This document shows, in pieces, positions 37,790 to 47,720 of a stretch of DNA of 63,240 nt. The notes under the pieces are model-generated. The model made no database searches and had not been told where the DNA came from. It saw only the letters and a program-made list of their open reading frames with translations. The translations under genes and the position numbers were made by a program. The stretch lies in NCBI GenBank assembly GCA_018817515.1, contig JAHIUD010000048.1, forward strand, positions 1 through 63,240, in the 5' to 3' direction. How positions within the stretch are numbered: position 1 is the stretch's first letter; each line of letters opens with the position of its first letter. Source of the stretch: Pseudomonadota bacterium. Its GTDB lineage: Bacteria > Desulfobacterota > Desulfovibrionia > Desulfovibrionales > Desulfovibrionaceae.

Positions 37790-39310
37790 ATGCGGCGACA
37801 GCTATTCCTGGTCGTTGCGGCGGCCCTCGGCGCGTGGGTGGGCTATGCAAATCCCTGGGCGCAGTTCCCTCTGGCTGTGTTGGCCTTGCCTGCGGGGCTG
37901 GCGGCGTTGGGATTGGACGCGGAGAGTCCCTGGATTGCGTTCAAGCGTGCCTGGGTGGCCGGGACCTTGGCCGCCTTGGGGTGCCTGTATTGGGTATACT
38001 GGCCGGTGCAACGCTATGGAGGAGTGCATTGGCTCATGGCCCTGCCGTTGCCAGTCCTCTTGTCCATGGTCATGGCCGTATACTTCGGTCTATTCGGCAT
38101 GGTGGCGCAAGTGGCCGGGAAGCGCCTGCCTCCGCTCCAGGCCCTGCCATGCCTGGGCCTGGCTTGGACCCTCATGGAACTTGCCATGGGAACCCTGCTT
38201 TCCGGCTTCCCCTGGCTGACCCTGTCGGCGGCCTTTGTGCGCTGGCCCATCGTCACGCAACTCGCTGCGTATATCGGCGGCCATGGCCTCTCCGGCGTGT
38301 TGGCCCTCATCGCGGCTGGCGCAATGATGGCAAGACGCTCAAGGTCCTGCGCGGTCGTTGCCCTTGCCACAGCGCTCCTGGTCTGCGGCCTGGGATGGCT
38401 GCGCATACGGTCATACTCGGAATCCACGCCGTCACGCACCGTGGCCATTGTTCAAGGCAACATCGACCAGGGCCTCAAGTGGAATCCGGCTTACCAACAG
38501 CGCACCGTTGCGAAGTATATCTCCTTGAGCCGCAGCGTGCTCGCGGAGAACCCGGAACTCATCGTCTGGCCAGAGACAGCCATGCCCTTCTACTTTCAGG
38601 ACAACACGCCTTTGCGCGCCCCGGTCTTCGATTTCCTGCGCGCCACCAACGCGAGCCTCGTCCTCGGCTCTCCATCCTATGAGGCAAAGCCCACTGGGCC
38701 ACTCACCCTGTTCAACCGCGTCTATCTGCTGACTGGATCAGACTCAACGCTCCGATGGTATGACAAGGAGCATCTCGTGCCCTTTGGCGAATACATGCCT
38801 TTCGCCGACTGGTTGCCCCTCCAGAAGCTGGTGAATGGCGTGGGCGATTTTGCACCTGGCCGGAACGAAGCGAGGCTCGCCGCCGGGGACTTTGTCCTTG
38901 GGGCGCTCATCTGCTACGAAGCCATCTTCGCGGGGCTGGCCCAGGATCGCGTAACCCAGGGAGCGAATCTGCTCGTCAACACGAGCAATGATGCCTGGTT
39001 CGGAGAGACCTCGGCACCGCTCCAGCATTTGCAGCTCGCCGCGCTCAGAGCCATTGAACAAGGGCGTTGGATGGTGCGCGGCACGAACACAGGCATTTCA
39101 GCCTTCATCGACCCGTTGGGACGCATCCGCTTGGCCGGGCCGCAGTTTGCTGATGTGGCCGCCGTTGGACAGGTGCATCTCCGCACGGAACCGACCGTGT
39201 TCCACCGGTTGTACTGGGCGCTGATCGCCGTAGCTGGGTTGCTGGCCGTGCTCTTTGCGTATCTGGTCATCCGGAATGGTCGGCGGCAACACCATGCTAC
39301 CTCGCGATAA
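37790..39310 (+). CDS. lnt: Apolipoprotein N-acyltransferase
   Basis: A 506-residue protein; ATG 37790 gives the usual Lnt length and start. About six to seven N-terminal membrane helices, then a nitrilase domain from about residue 215. The Glu-Lys-Cys triad is visible: Glu in IVWPETAMPF, Lys in WYDKEHLVPFGEY region, Cys in GALICYEAIF. A final helix is near the C-terminus (LYWALIAVAGLLAVLFAYLV). Lnt acylates mature lipoproteins. An extra lnt within an accessory module is unusual and fits an envelope-stress theme. Confidence 0.93.
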   Translation: MRRQLFLVVAAALGAWVGYANPWAQFPLAVLALPAGLAALGLDAESPWIAFKRAWVAGTLAALGCLYWVYWPVQRYGGVHWLMALPLPVLLSMVMAVYFGLFGMVAQVAGKRLPPLQALPCLGLAWTLMELAMGTLLSGFPWLTLSAAFVRWPIVTQLAAYIGGHGLSGVLALIAAGAMMARRSRSCAVVALATALLVCGLGWLRIRSYSESTPSRTVAIVQGNIDQGLKWNPAYQQRTVAKYISLSRSVLAENPELIVWPETAMPFYFQDNTPLRAPVFDFLRATNASLVLGSPSYEAKPTGPLTLFNRVYLLTGSDSTLRWYDKEHLVPFGEYMPFADWLPLQKLVNGVGDFAPGRNEARLAAGDFVLGALICYEAIFAGLAQDRVTQGANLLVNTSNDAWFGETSAPLQHLQLAALRAIEQGRWMVRGTNTGISAFIDPLGRIRLAGPQFADVAAVGQVHLRTEPTVFHRLYWALIAVAGLLAVLFAYLVIRNGRRQHHATSR

Positions 39311-39339
39311 GGCTATTACCCCCCCCTATCGAGGCGGCG

Positions 39340-39437
39340 AGGGCATGGCAGAACAAATTTCGCGCCAGCATCGTCATACTGACCGCAGCACTGCCGCATT
39401 GGCCGTAGTGCTTCTTCAGGGCAGCGGTGCGTTCTAA
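39340..39437 (+). pseudogene. Decayed 3' end of the HTH-like gene
   Basis: The frame RAWQNKFRASIVILTAA matches KAFQNSFRAIIVMQTAA of the protein encoded at 20804-21157. It then loses frame and hits a stop, although the DNA keeps similarity to the terminator. No start or HTH part is present, so only the tail of the gene remains. Confidence 0.75.
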
Positions 39438-39461
39438 TCGACGCATTTCCTTCTTTCCTTG

Positions 39462-39490
39462 GCGGCCCCGGTGGGGCCGCTTTCCTTTTT
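39462..39490 (+). terminator. GCGGCCCC/GGGGCCGC intrinsic terminator, copy 3
   Basis: GCGGCCCC (39462-39469), CGG-type 3-nt loop, GGGGCCGC (39473-39480), then TTTCCTTTTT. It could also end the long transcript that includes lnt. Confidence 0.82.
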
Positions 39491-39745
39491 CCTGCTTTCC
39501 ATTTTCCTTTCCTTTCAATCTCTCCTTTTCTTTCAACGTCAGAAGGCATTTTGTGAATCATAGATCTCTCGCTCTAGAACAAACATGGCCATGTTGACCC
39601 GGCAAGGGGACAGAGGCTTGAGCCTATCTGGCGCCAATTCCTTGTGGGCTTTAAAAAGGGCGAAGAATCCGCGAGAGCCTCTCAGGGCACCCGAGGCCTC
39701 CTACGGGCCGGTTTCTTCGCACGGCCCCGTTCGTCAGAGTCCATG

Positions 39746-40174
39746 TTACTCCGCTTCACTGTTAGTTGCCGTCCGCTTAAACAGGGGAACGGTAATCATC
39801 GTGACAGAAACCACCTCTGGCTCTTCCAGCAGCTGCTCACGCGCCTTGACCGCATCAGCAGCGTCCTCAAACGCACGGATGTTCAGGGGGAAATAGCCCA
39901 TCGAGTTAACCGCCGGGTGCCTTTCGGTGATTTCGGTGCAGAGTAGAATGACCGCAGTGTCGAAGCATGACTGACCCCAGAGTTTCATCCCTCTTCCGTC
40001 CGCGCTGCGAATGAGCCTGTGGTAGCACACCTGCATGCTGCGGGTCGATTTTCTACGTGCAATCAGTTTTTCTGCGGCTGCGCAGTCGCGTGGGTCCTCA
40101 TATGCGCCGACACAGGTCTCAAATCCATGTTTGTCTAAAACCCCCAGCACCATCAGTTTGGCATCTTCACTCAT
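39746..40174 (-). CDS. Unknown 142-residue protein
   Basis: The start at 40174 (MSEDAKLMVLGVLDKHG) has TTGGAG upstream, so the longer frame from 40273 is rejected. It is a small soluble protein with two Cys-containing strands (FETCVGAYEDPRDC, SMQVCYHRL) and a C-terminal VVSVTMITVPLF strand. The alternation of strands and helices suggests a compact alpha/beta domain. No family recognised. It stands alone on the minus strand, left of the decayed region. Confidence 0.6.
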   Translation of the reverse strand: MSEDAKLMVLGVLDKHGFETCVGAYEDPRDCAAAEKLIARRKSTRSMQVCYHRLIRSADGRGMKLWGQSCFDTAVILLCTEITERHPAVNSMGYFPLNIRAFEDAADAVKAREQLLEEPEVVSVTMITVPLFKRTATNSEAE

Positions 40175-42178
40175 TTCCAACTCCAAGTTGTGTTTGTTCG
40201 TTTTCCCATAGCCCGTCCGTCCTTCGTGCTGGCCCGGCGAGCACCACGTCTGCCTTCGCGCTTTGCGCACCAATGTTAAGGTGCTATGTTGTTGATTCTT
40301 GGCCGTTCACCAAAGAAGAGCTGGCCGTCAGGGACATCAAGCGCACCGCTCTTGGGCCAGCGCCAACAGGTCTTTGCTGACAGACCAATTCATTCTGCCA
40401 CTCCTTGCATCTTACCCCTGATGATGCGACGCGGTCGGCTTGGCCATGTCCATCTTGGCCCTTCCATCACAGTCCTCCAATTTGTGTTCCTGTCTGTCTT
40501 GCCTGCCATGTATTGGCAAAATTCCGCTGCCGATTCCTTCCGCTGAGTTGCAGCTGCCGCATAGCGCGCCCTCTCATTTTATGTCAATAAATATTTGATT
40601 TTGAACAATAAACTGCTGAGTGTGTCAAGCGATTGAGGTCAGGAGTTCATAAAATGGATGGTATGAAGGGGGCTAGAATGCTCTGAAAGCCTCTCGCTCG
40701 ACTTCACCCAGGGCCTCACTCATGCTTGGGAATGGTATGGTCACTGGGAGGCTTCCAGGGCCTAAAATGCGGCCCCTATTTATTGCAAAATGACTGAAGG
40801 TCAGCTCTGAAAAGAGCAAAAGTTCTTCCAGGTCGGAGGCAATGGCAGCCAGGCGGAGAGGTCTTGGCGCCGGGGCAAAAGAGACCCCCTGAAGCAGCCG
40901 AACATCTCGGTTGCGCTGGTGCTGATCTCTCGGCACGGTTGGTGAACGGGTTGTTCAACCACGAAATTGAAGAGATACTGAAGCTTCAATCGTCGAAAAG
41001 GAGGATGCGTGTGGAGCCCCTTGCGCGGTTGCGATTCCTGGCGATTCCAAAACGACCATCAAAGGCGAGACGGGACGGCTGAGCAACGCGGGGATGAACA
41101 AGGCAGCAAGCGGCACAGGACGGCGAAGGATAGGCAACTGTCTTCAGGGAGTTGCGGCCATCAACATTGTGATGGATGGCAAACGGCTGTCTAGCCGATT
41201 GATGCGGTTGTCATGAAGATGAAACAGCGCAAGCGCGAGCAACAAGTGCTATCCAAACCGCACAAAAGCCGCGCTGCACAAGTATGCAGCGGAAAGGCCT
41301 GTCACAAGGCAGAAGGCTGGCAAGGCAAAGCCCAGGTAGGCGGCAAAGGCACCGAGAATACCGTGTAGCCTGAGTCCCGTGAAGGTGGCCACTGCATGAC
41401 CGTGGGTCCGGGGATGGCCGAGCAGAAGGACAGCCCCAGGCGGAGGTCCTCCTTCTTGAGCCAGCACCGCCCCTCCATCACGGCCGTGCACACAAAGGGG
41501 ATCATGACCGAGCCTCCGAAAAGCAGTCAGCCCGACACGCCATGGCCAAAAAGTATACAAGGGCAAGCGGGAGGGTTTTCGTGCTCAGCGGGCAGAAACT
41601 TTTGGCAGGAGACTGCGGAGGGGGCGAGGAGGGAACACCGATGGGGCCTGGAATGAATTTCTGTCCGGTTGTGTTGCAGCACAGGGCGGTCAACACAACC
41701 GAACAGCAGCTGTGGCTTCGCCCGTCAGATCGGATGTGAAGAGTGCGCGCTTCGGTGCGCGGTCATTCAGTCCAGTGCACGCGCCAAGGCGGCGCGGAGC
41801 GCTCCCCCTCGTCGTCAGCGGCAATATACGGCGCGCAGTCACGCGGTCAAGGTCGCGCCCTGCGCTTCCTATGACCGCGAGACCTGGCGCGCCGTGACGG
41901 GCATCTGTGCGACAGCGAGGGGGAGCGGCAACTTCGCTCTGGCTCCGGGGTGCTGTGGTTCTGCATACAACGCCGCTCAAGCAGGCAGCGCCCGCGTGTC
42001 TACGCCATTGACGATAACGCAAATTTGGCTAACACTTACAGGACTTCTGTGGAGGACTTCATGCCGCGCGAACGCCAACACAGCCACGGCCGCTGGCGCG
42101 TAGATACCCACGTCCAAACTTGCAGGCGAAGGTGCCTTGTCGTGGTATCAGCTTGCACTATGTTGAGAGGGGGGAAAC
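40175..42178. other. Two-kb region of decayed DNA with no intact gene
   Basis: All frames here are short, overlapping and without ribosome sites. The one recognisable item is a chrA remnant at about 41246-41580 on the minus strand. The rest (40175-41230 and 41600-42178) shows nothing I can name. The promoter for the Gabija-like pair should lie in the last 100 bp. Confidence 0.6.
41246..41580 (-). pseudogene. Remnant of a chromate transporter gene (chrA)
   Basis: Across two minus-strand frames the sequence reads as a ChrA N-terminal half: GGSVMIPFVCTAVMEGRCWL, KKEDLRLGLSFCSAIPGPTV, then after a frameshift near 41390, ATFTGLRLHGILGAFAAYLG and FALPAFCLVTGLSAAYL. This matches the W-L-x(2)-E/D...P-G-P...GxxGA order of CHR proteins. 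At least two frame changes and the missing C-terminus show it is dead. Confidence 0.75.
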
Positions 42179-44509
42179 GTGCGTATTGAATTTGTTGAAA
42201 TAGCAAACTTCCGAAAGCTGCTTTCAACGAGGGTTGGCCTGTCGCCGGAAAAGACCGTATTTGTTGGTGCAAATAACAGCGGAAAAACTTCAGCGATTAC
42301 AGCATTGCGACATTTTCTCGCCGACCGCGAGCGCCCCAGATTCTGCCTCAACGACTTTACGCTTGCCCATTGGCCGACAATCAACGCGATGGGGGCTTCT
42401 TGGGAAGCGGCGCATGCCGCGAATGAAGAGCCACCAGCTCCCGAATGGGACTCCGTCTTGCCATTCCTTGATGTCTGGCTCCAGGTTGCCGAGGACGAAG
42501 TGCACTATGTTCAGAAGATCCTTCCCACCCTCGATTGGGATGGGGGGCGGCTCGGCGTGCGGATGCGCTTTGAGCCAAAGGATGCTGCACAACTGCAGAA
42601 GGAATATGTGACCGCGCGCGCCCAAGCGTTGGCGCTACAGGAGGCCGGCGCCGCTCTGGCCGCAAAGCAAGGCAAGGCCGGTGCGGACTTTCAAGTGGCC
42701 ATTTGGCCGCAGAACCTCGTCGAATTCCTGCAACGAAAGTTGCCCACCTGCTTCAGGGTTAACGCCTATGTGCTTGACCCTGCCGCCTGCGTCGATCCGG
42801 AGCATGGCAAGGCCAAGCCGCAGATGCTCAATGGGAGCGACCCGATCGACGGCAACCCATTTCGTGGGCTCATCCGCATCGACGAGATCAGTGCTCAACG
42901 CGGTTTCGGCATGCCCGGCGAGGACAACGACGAGGACGCCACCGGTACCGTCAGCGGATCGCGGAAGCTGTCAACCCAACTCCGTCAATACTACGCTCGT
43001 CATCTCGACCCCTGCGATAACCCGGAGGCAGAAGACTTTGTTGCGCTCGAGGCGATCGAGGAAGCTCAAAGAGCCTTCAACTTACGGCTGAACGTCGGCT
43101 TCAAGAACCCGCTCAAGGAGATGCACACGCTCGGTTATCCGGGAGTCACGGATCCGAAGTTGCACATCTCGACACGGCTACGCCCCGTTGAAGGTTTGAA
43201 CCACGATACGGCTGTGCAATTCTCCGTGCCGATCAATGATGGTGAAAACACCACCGCCCTATATCTTCCGGAGGACTCCAACGGGTTGGGATACCAGAAC
43301 CTCATTTCCATGGTTTTTCGTCTCATGGCGTTCCGCGACAGCTGGATGCGGGTTGGCAAGGCCAAGCACGCGGCAGCCGACGACACGATCATTCCCCCCT
43401 TGCATCTAGTGCTGATCGAAGAGCCCGAGGTGCATCTTCACACCCAGGTCCAGCAAGTTTTCATCCGCCAGGCGCACAAGATTTTACGCAACCACCCCGA
43501 CCTCGGCATGAGCCCGAATTTTGTGACGCAGATGGTGGTCAGCACCCATTCCAGCCACATCGCTCACGAGTGCAAGTTTGGCTCGCTTCGCTATTTCCGG
43601 CGTCTACCAGGCGGCGGCAAAGCCATCCCGACCTCCTGCGTTGTCAATCTGGAAAACGTGTTTGGTGACGCCCCAGACACCGAACGCTTTGTGACACGCT
43701 ACCTGAACGTCACCCACAGCGACCTGTTTTTTGCTGATGCTGCCGTCCTGATTGAGGGGCCCGCCGAACGCATCCTCGTACCGAACTTTGTGAACTTCCA
43801 CCCGGAGTTCGGAAAGCTCAAGGAGAGCTACATCACTTGGCTTGAGATCGGCGGCAGCCATGCCCACAAGATGCGCAGTTTGATCGAAAAAATCGGGCTC
43901 ACCACGCTGATCATCACCGACATTGACTCCTGCAATGCGGAGGGTGACAGCGCGCCGCCGCTTCGGGGCGCTGGCTGCACAACCCGTAATACAACCCTGC
44001 GGAAATGGTGGCCCGTCATCACAGACCTTGACCAACTCCTCGACAAGCCCGAAGATGAGAAGGTCAAAGTATACGCCGAGGAGAGGTTCTCGGTGCGCGT
44101 GGCCTACCAGTCGCCCATCCCGGCGACGTTCAAAGGCGTAACCGCCGAGGCGCTTTCCGACACCTTGGAAGACGCAATAGTGATGGCAAACATCGATCTG
44201 TTCGAGACCTTGCTGGGGACCGGGCTCATTGCAAAATTTCGGAAGGCCATCGTCGATAGCGCTGACCTGACTGCTCTGGGCGTCGCACTGAATGCGGCGC
44301 TCGACGGTGGGGGGAAAGCCGAGTTCGCGTTGGATCTGCTTGAGGTCGAAGACCCTGTTTCCCTGAAGCCACCGGCCTATATCAAAGACGGGCTGCTCTG
44401 GCTGGCTGACCAACTTGAGCGAGAGCAGGCCGAGCTTGGCCTCACGCGAATCGCAGAAAATGAGGATGCGCCGCCTGCAGACGAAGCTCCTGTGGAGGGC
44501 TCGGCGTGA
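42179..44509 (+). CDS. OLD-family ATPase-TOPRIM nuclease, Gabija GajA-like
   Basis: A 776-residue protein; GTG start with GAGAGGGGGG upstream. ABC-type ATPase domain with Walker A VGANNSGKTS (residues 29-38), signature-like NGLGYQNLISM, Walker B VLIEEPEVHLH (about 411) and H-loop STHSSHIA. A C-terminal TOPRIM domain follows, with catalytic Glu in LIEGPAERIL and Asp residues in LIITDIDSC. It is longer than classic GajA because of extra sequence between Walker A and B. Its stop overlaps the UvrD-like gene (GTGA). ATPase-TOPRIM plus UvrD helicase is the Gabija arrangement, an anti-phage DNA-cleaving complex. Confidence 0.87.
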   Translation: MRIEFVEIANFRKLLSTRVGLSPEKTVFVGANNSGKTSAITALRHFLADRERPRFCLNDFTLAHWPTINAMGASWEAAHAANEEPPAPEWDSVLPFLDVWLQVAEDEVHYVQKILPTLDWDGGRLGVRMRFEPKDAAQLQKEYVTARAQALALQEAGAALAAKQGKAGADFQVAIWPQNLVEFLQRKLPTCFRVNAYVLDPAACVDPEHGKAKPQMLNGSDPIDGNPFRGLIRIDEISAQRGFGMPGEDNDEDATGTVSGSRKLSTQLRQYYARHLDPCDNPEAEDFVALEAIEEAQRAFNLRLNVGFKNPLKEMHTLGYPGVTDPKLHISTRLRPVEGLNHDTAVQFSVPINDGENTTALYLPEDSNGLGYQNLISMVFRLMAFRDSWMRVGKAKHAAADDTIIPPLHLVLIEEPEVHLHTQVQQVFIRQAHKILRNHPDLGMSPNFVTQMVVSTHSSHIAHECKFGSLRYFRRLPGGGKAIPTSCVVNLENVFGDAPDTERFVTRYLNVTHSDLFFADAAVLIEGPAERILVPNFVNFHPEFGKLKESYITWLEIGGSHAHKMRSLIEKIGLTTLIITDIDSCNAEGDSAPPLRGAGCTTRNTTLRKWWPVITDLDQLLDKPEDEKVKVYAEERFSVRVAYQSPIPATFKGVTAEALSDTLEDAIVMANIDLFETLLGTGLIAKFRKAIVDSADLTALGVALNAALDGGGKAEFALDLLEVEDPVSLKPPAYIKDGLLWLADQLEREQAELGLTRIAENEDAPPADEAPVEGSA

Positions 44510-46413
44510 ACACTCCTGCCACAACTTCGAACAACACGCTCGACGATCACGTTGAAGATGAACTGGCTGGCTTCCTGAGTCTTGAGAATCCCACCAGTTT
44601 CTTCCTCTTTGCCGGTGCCGGGTCGGGGAAGACACGTTCACTGGTGAACGCACTGAACTATCTGGCGAAGACCTACCGGGATGTTCTCCGCCTCCGCGGT
44701 CGACAGGTCGCCGTCATCACCTACACAAATGCCGCCTGCGACGAAATCACCCGCCGAACCGAATACGATCCGCTGTTCGTCGTGCGCACCATCCACAGCT
44801 TCGTGTGGTTGCAAATACAGGGGTTCAACTCCGACATCCGTGCCTGGCTGAAGGACAACCTCCCGCGCGAGATCGCCGAACTTCGAGCCGAAGAGGCAAA
44901 GGGCCGAGCGGGCACCAAGGCGTCAATCGCCCGCCAAGCCCAGATTGAATCCAAGCAGCGACGGCTGGACCGGCTCACTGACACCAAAACCTTTACTTAC
45001 AACCCCAACGGTGAAAACCGGGAGCGAAATTCTTTAAACCACAGCGAGGTCGTTAAAATTTTCTCGGCCTTCCTGCTCACAAAGCCGCTCATGCAGCGCA
45101 TCTTTGTCGGGAAGTTCCCGTTTCTGTTGATTGACGAGAGCCAGGACACCAGCCGCGCGCTCATTGATGCCCTGTTCGTGGTGCAGAAGACCCATGCCGA
45201 CCGCTTTTGCCTCGGTCTAATCGGTGACACGATGCAACGCATCTATGCGGACGGCAAAGAACGGATTGAGCGGGAGATACCAGAGGGCTGGGGAAGGCCC
45301 GAGAAGAAGCTCAATCACCGCTGCCCACAACGCATTGTGCGACTCATCAATCAAATTCGTGGGGGCGTTGACGACCATAAACAGGAACCGCGCGACGACC
45401 GCCCGGAAGGCTGGGCGCGGCTATTTGTGCTTCCAATTGATGTTCCCGACAAACTTGCCTTGGAGCAGAAAGTCCGAGACTACATGGCGGGACTGACAGA
45501 AGACCAGGACTGGACCAATGCCAGCAAATGCAAAATCCTCACCCTGGAACATCATATGGCGGCCCGCCGGATGGGCTTCCTGAAAATGTTCGAGTCACTG
45601 GCTTCGGTAGAAGAATATCGGACAGGATTTCTCGACGGCAGTTTTGCGCCAACTCGGTTCTTCACCCATTCCATCCTGCCGCTCGTCACGGCCCAGCAGA
45701 AGGGCGACAAGTTCGCGACGGCCAAGCTGGTGCGAGAGAACTCACCACTGCTCCGCAAGGACGTCTTGAAAAGCCATGATAATCCGATAGAGCAACTTCG
45801 CGTTGCCCAGGCCGCCGTCGACAGCGTGATGGCCCTTTGGGCCAGTGACCAACCCACCTGTGCTGCAATTACAGCGAGCATCGTCGAAACCAACCTGTTT
45901 GAGGTGCCGGACAACCTCAAAGCCGCCCTGGCCGCGTTGCAGGACGCACAGCCAGAAGCACCTGATGATGAGGATGCGGATCCTGTCAGCGAAAAGATCG
46001 CGGCACTTGTTGCGTTCCTCAATTGCTCATTCTCGGAAATAGCGCCGTATGCCGCATATGTCGCTCACGAGGCTCCATTCGATACCCATCAGGGGGTAAA
46101 GGGGTTGGAGTTCGAGCGCGTCATGGTTCTCATGGCCGATGAGGAGGCCCGGGGCTTCCGGTTTGGTTACGACAAATTACTCGGTGCCAAGTCGCTTACG
46201 GCCACCGACCTCAAAAACGCCAAGGAGGGCAAAGACACTTCCGTGGATCCCACGCGGCGCCTGTTCTATGTGACCTGCAGTCGCGCTCGGTCCAGCTTGG
46301 CTCTCGTGGCCTATTCTGCTGATCCCATTTCAGCCCGGGCGCATGTCATCGCAAATGGGTGGTTCACTGCCGACGAAGTTTTGTCCGAGATAGCAAATCA
46401 AAACCACGAATGA
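44506..46413 (+). CDS. UvrD/Rep-type helicase, Gabija GajB-like
   Basis: A 635-residue superfamily 1A helicase. GTG start overlaps the upstream stop. Motifs: Walker A FAGAGSGKTRSLV, Ia VITYTNAACDEITRR, II LLIDESQDTS, III GDTMQRIY, IV LNHRCPQRI, V GVKGLEFERVMVL, VI LFYVTCSRARSSL. The set is complete, so the enzyme should be active. In Gabija, GajB senses DNA ends and activates GajA. No third gene is attached. It is the last gene before the right island edge. Confidence 0.88.
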   Translation: MNTPATTSNNTLDDHVEDELAGFLSLENPTSFFLFAGAGSGKTRSLVNALNYLAKTYRDVLRLRGRQVAVITYTNAACDEITRRTEYDPLFVVRTIHSFVWLQIQGFNSDIRAWLKDNLPREIAELRAEEAKGRAGTKASIARQAQIESKQRRLDRLTDTKTFTYNPNGENRERNSLNHSEVVKIFSAFLLTKPLMQRIFVGKFPFLLIDESQDTSRALIDALFVVQKTHADRFCLGLIGDTMQRIYADGKERIEREIPEGWGRPEKKLNHRCPQRIVRLINQIRGGVDDHKQEPRDDRPEGWARLFVLPIDVPDKLALEQKVRDYMAGLTEDQDWTNASKCKILTLEHHMAARRMGFLKMFESLASVEEYRTGFLDGSFAPTRFFTHSILPLVTAQQKGDKFATAKLVRENSPLLRKDVLKSHDNPIEQLRVAQAAVDSVMALWASDQPTCAAITASIVETNLFEVPDNLKAALAALQDAQPEAPDDEDADPVSEKIAALVAFLNCSFSEIAPYAAYVAHEAPFDTHQGVKGLEFERVMVLMADEEARGFRFGYDKLLGAKSLTATDLKNAKEGKDTSVDPTRRLFYVTCSRARSSLALVAYSADPISARAHVIANGWFTADEVLSEIANQNHE

Positions 46414-46749
46414 GCAGCAGTTGCCGAGACGTCCTGCCCATGCCACAGAACAGCACACTTTCCGAACAATCATAGGGTGTGAGAAATTGTTTTGGACGGC
46501 AGCCCTGGGATCCTCGGTCACCCAGCCGTCCCCGCGTTTGTGGGAAGCTTTTGTCCCGGCCGCACCGCCAGTCACTTTTCCCCCCCACGCAGAAAGGGGA
46601 CCACCGCGTCTTTAGCCGACAGGCGTCCTGACCTTTTGCTTCCCTTTGAAGGATAGGCTAGAATGCCTTCAGAAGGGTCTTGGAGCAAAGATGTCCGCAC
46701 AGGGATTCTTCCATTTCATCCCATTTCGAGGCAGCTTGGACACGCTTCA
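46414..46749. other. Intergenic stretch after the Gabija-like pair
   Basis: About 330 bp without supported genes. No tRNA was found here or elsewhere in the window. A TTGAAGGATAGGCTAGAAT-type sequence at about 46647 may be a promoter remnant of a lost gene. Confidence 0.4.
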
Positions 46750-46770
46750 CGTGTCCCGTGTGTGTCCCGA
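46750..46770. repeat. Candidate right island edge
   Basis: CGTGTCCCG-TGT-GTGTCCCGA, the same two 9-mers and spacing as at 3095-3115 and in the same orientation. It lies between the last accessory gene and the first core gene (mntP). Confidence 0.4.
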
Positions 46771-46852
46771 AATGTCAGAAATGACCAGGGCGAGCTCCGA
46801 CATAACTAGCTGAAGTAGTAAATAATTCCACGCAAACAGCTGGGCCACGCCG

Positions 46853-46950
46853 GGGGGAATCATTTCCCCCGGCGGGGTCCAGGGGCGGAGCCCCTGGCGA
46901 GGAGCAGGGCAGCGCCCCCGGCGGGGAGCAGGGGCGGAGCACCTGGCGCG
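46853..46950. repeat. GC-rich extragenic palindromes before mntP
   Basis: GGGGGGAATCATTTCCCCC, then CCAGGGGCGGAGCCCCTGG and related palindromes. The style matches 2795-2965 on the other side of the island, so both appear to be chromosomal extragenic repeats. Confidence 0.65.
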
Positions 46951-47042
46951 GGCAAGTCGACAGGTCTGCTTGAGCTTGCGGCGTGCGCGTGGTAGCAGAG
47001 CGCCACGTATGCAGCCAAGGCGCCATGCAGGAGACCCGAGCC

Positions 47043-47630
47043 ATGCCTTTTCTGACCCTTTTCGCCATAGCCGTGGCCCTGGCCATGGATGCCTTTGCGG
47101 TGTCCCTGTCCACGGGCGTCTGCCTGCGCCAGGCCCGCAACGCGCAGGTGCTGCGCATGGCTTCGGCCTTCGGGTTGTTTCAGGCGCTCATGCCCATCGC
47201 GGGCTGGCTTCTCGGCCAGACCTTCCGCGTGTATATCGAGAGCTTCGACCACTGGGTGGCCTTTGGCCTGCTGGCGCTGGTCGGCGGCAAGATGATCTGG
47301 GAGGGCGTGACCGGCGGCGAGGATGACGCGGCCTGCGCGCCCAAGGACAACACCCAGGGCATGCGCCTGCTGGTCTTGGCCTTGGCCACCAGCATCGACG
47401 CTTTGGCCGTGGGCCTGTCCTTTGCGGTGCTCAACGAGCCCATCTGGCTTGCGTCCGTGGTCATTGGCGCGGTATGCTTCATCATCACCGTTATGGGGGT
47501 GAAGCTGGGCTGCCTGGCCGGGCGCATCGCCGTGGTCAGCCGCTATGCGGAGGTTTTGGGCGGTGCGGTGCTGGTGTTCATCGGCCTCAGGATTTTGTTC
47601 GAGCACCAGGCCCTGCCGTTTTTCTCCTGA
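47043..47630 (+). CDS. mntP: Manganese efflux pump MntP
   Basis: A 195-residue protein with six membrane helices in two repeats. Conserved acidic motifs AVALAMDAFAVSLS (about 12-25) and LALATSIDALAVGLS (about 114-128) are the MntP signatures, with Asp in each helix. An in-frame ATG seven codons upstream (47025) is possible. No yybP-ykoY manganese riboswitch could be recognised upstream. First core gene right of the island. Confidence 0.9.
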   Translation: MPFLTLFAIAVALAMDAFAVSLSTGVCLRQARNAQVLRMASAFGLFQALMPIAGWLLGQTFRVYIESFDHWVAFGLLALVGGKMIWEGVTGGEDDAACAPKDNTQGMRLLVLALATSIDALAVGLSFAVLNEPIWLASVVIGAVCFIITVMGVKLGCLAGRIAVVSRYAEVLGGAVLVFIGLRILFEHQALPFFS

Positions 47631-47720
47631 CCGAGCCGTCGCCAGCCCGCTATGGCTGCGCGGTTTTCATTCCAATCCCCCTTTGCCCAGTTCCCTTTGC
47701 CGGGATACAGAAGGACCGCC

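Larger units (their letters stand above)
39340..39729 (+). repeat. Direct repeat copy B
   Basis: Co-linear with copy A (21056-21460), same strand. Shared blocks: gene tail, GCGGCCCC terminator, AACGTCAGAAGG, TGGCGCCAATTCC, GCCTCTCAGG and CTACGGGCC. The two copies flank 21.5-39.3 kb. Confidence 0.8.

Noticed and set aside
41690-42103. ORFs of 60-145 residues in the decayed region
   Set aside because: They overlap in several frames, have Arg/Ala-rich composition typical of GC-rich shadow frames and no start signals.
46850-47042. Manganese (yybP-ykoY) riboswitch before mntP
   Set aside because: The region has only GC-rich extragenic palindromes; the conserved Mn-riboswitch loops were not seen.
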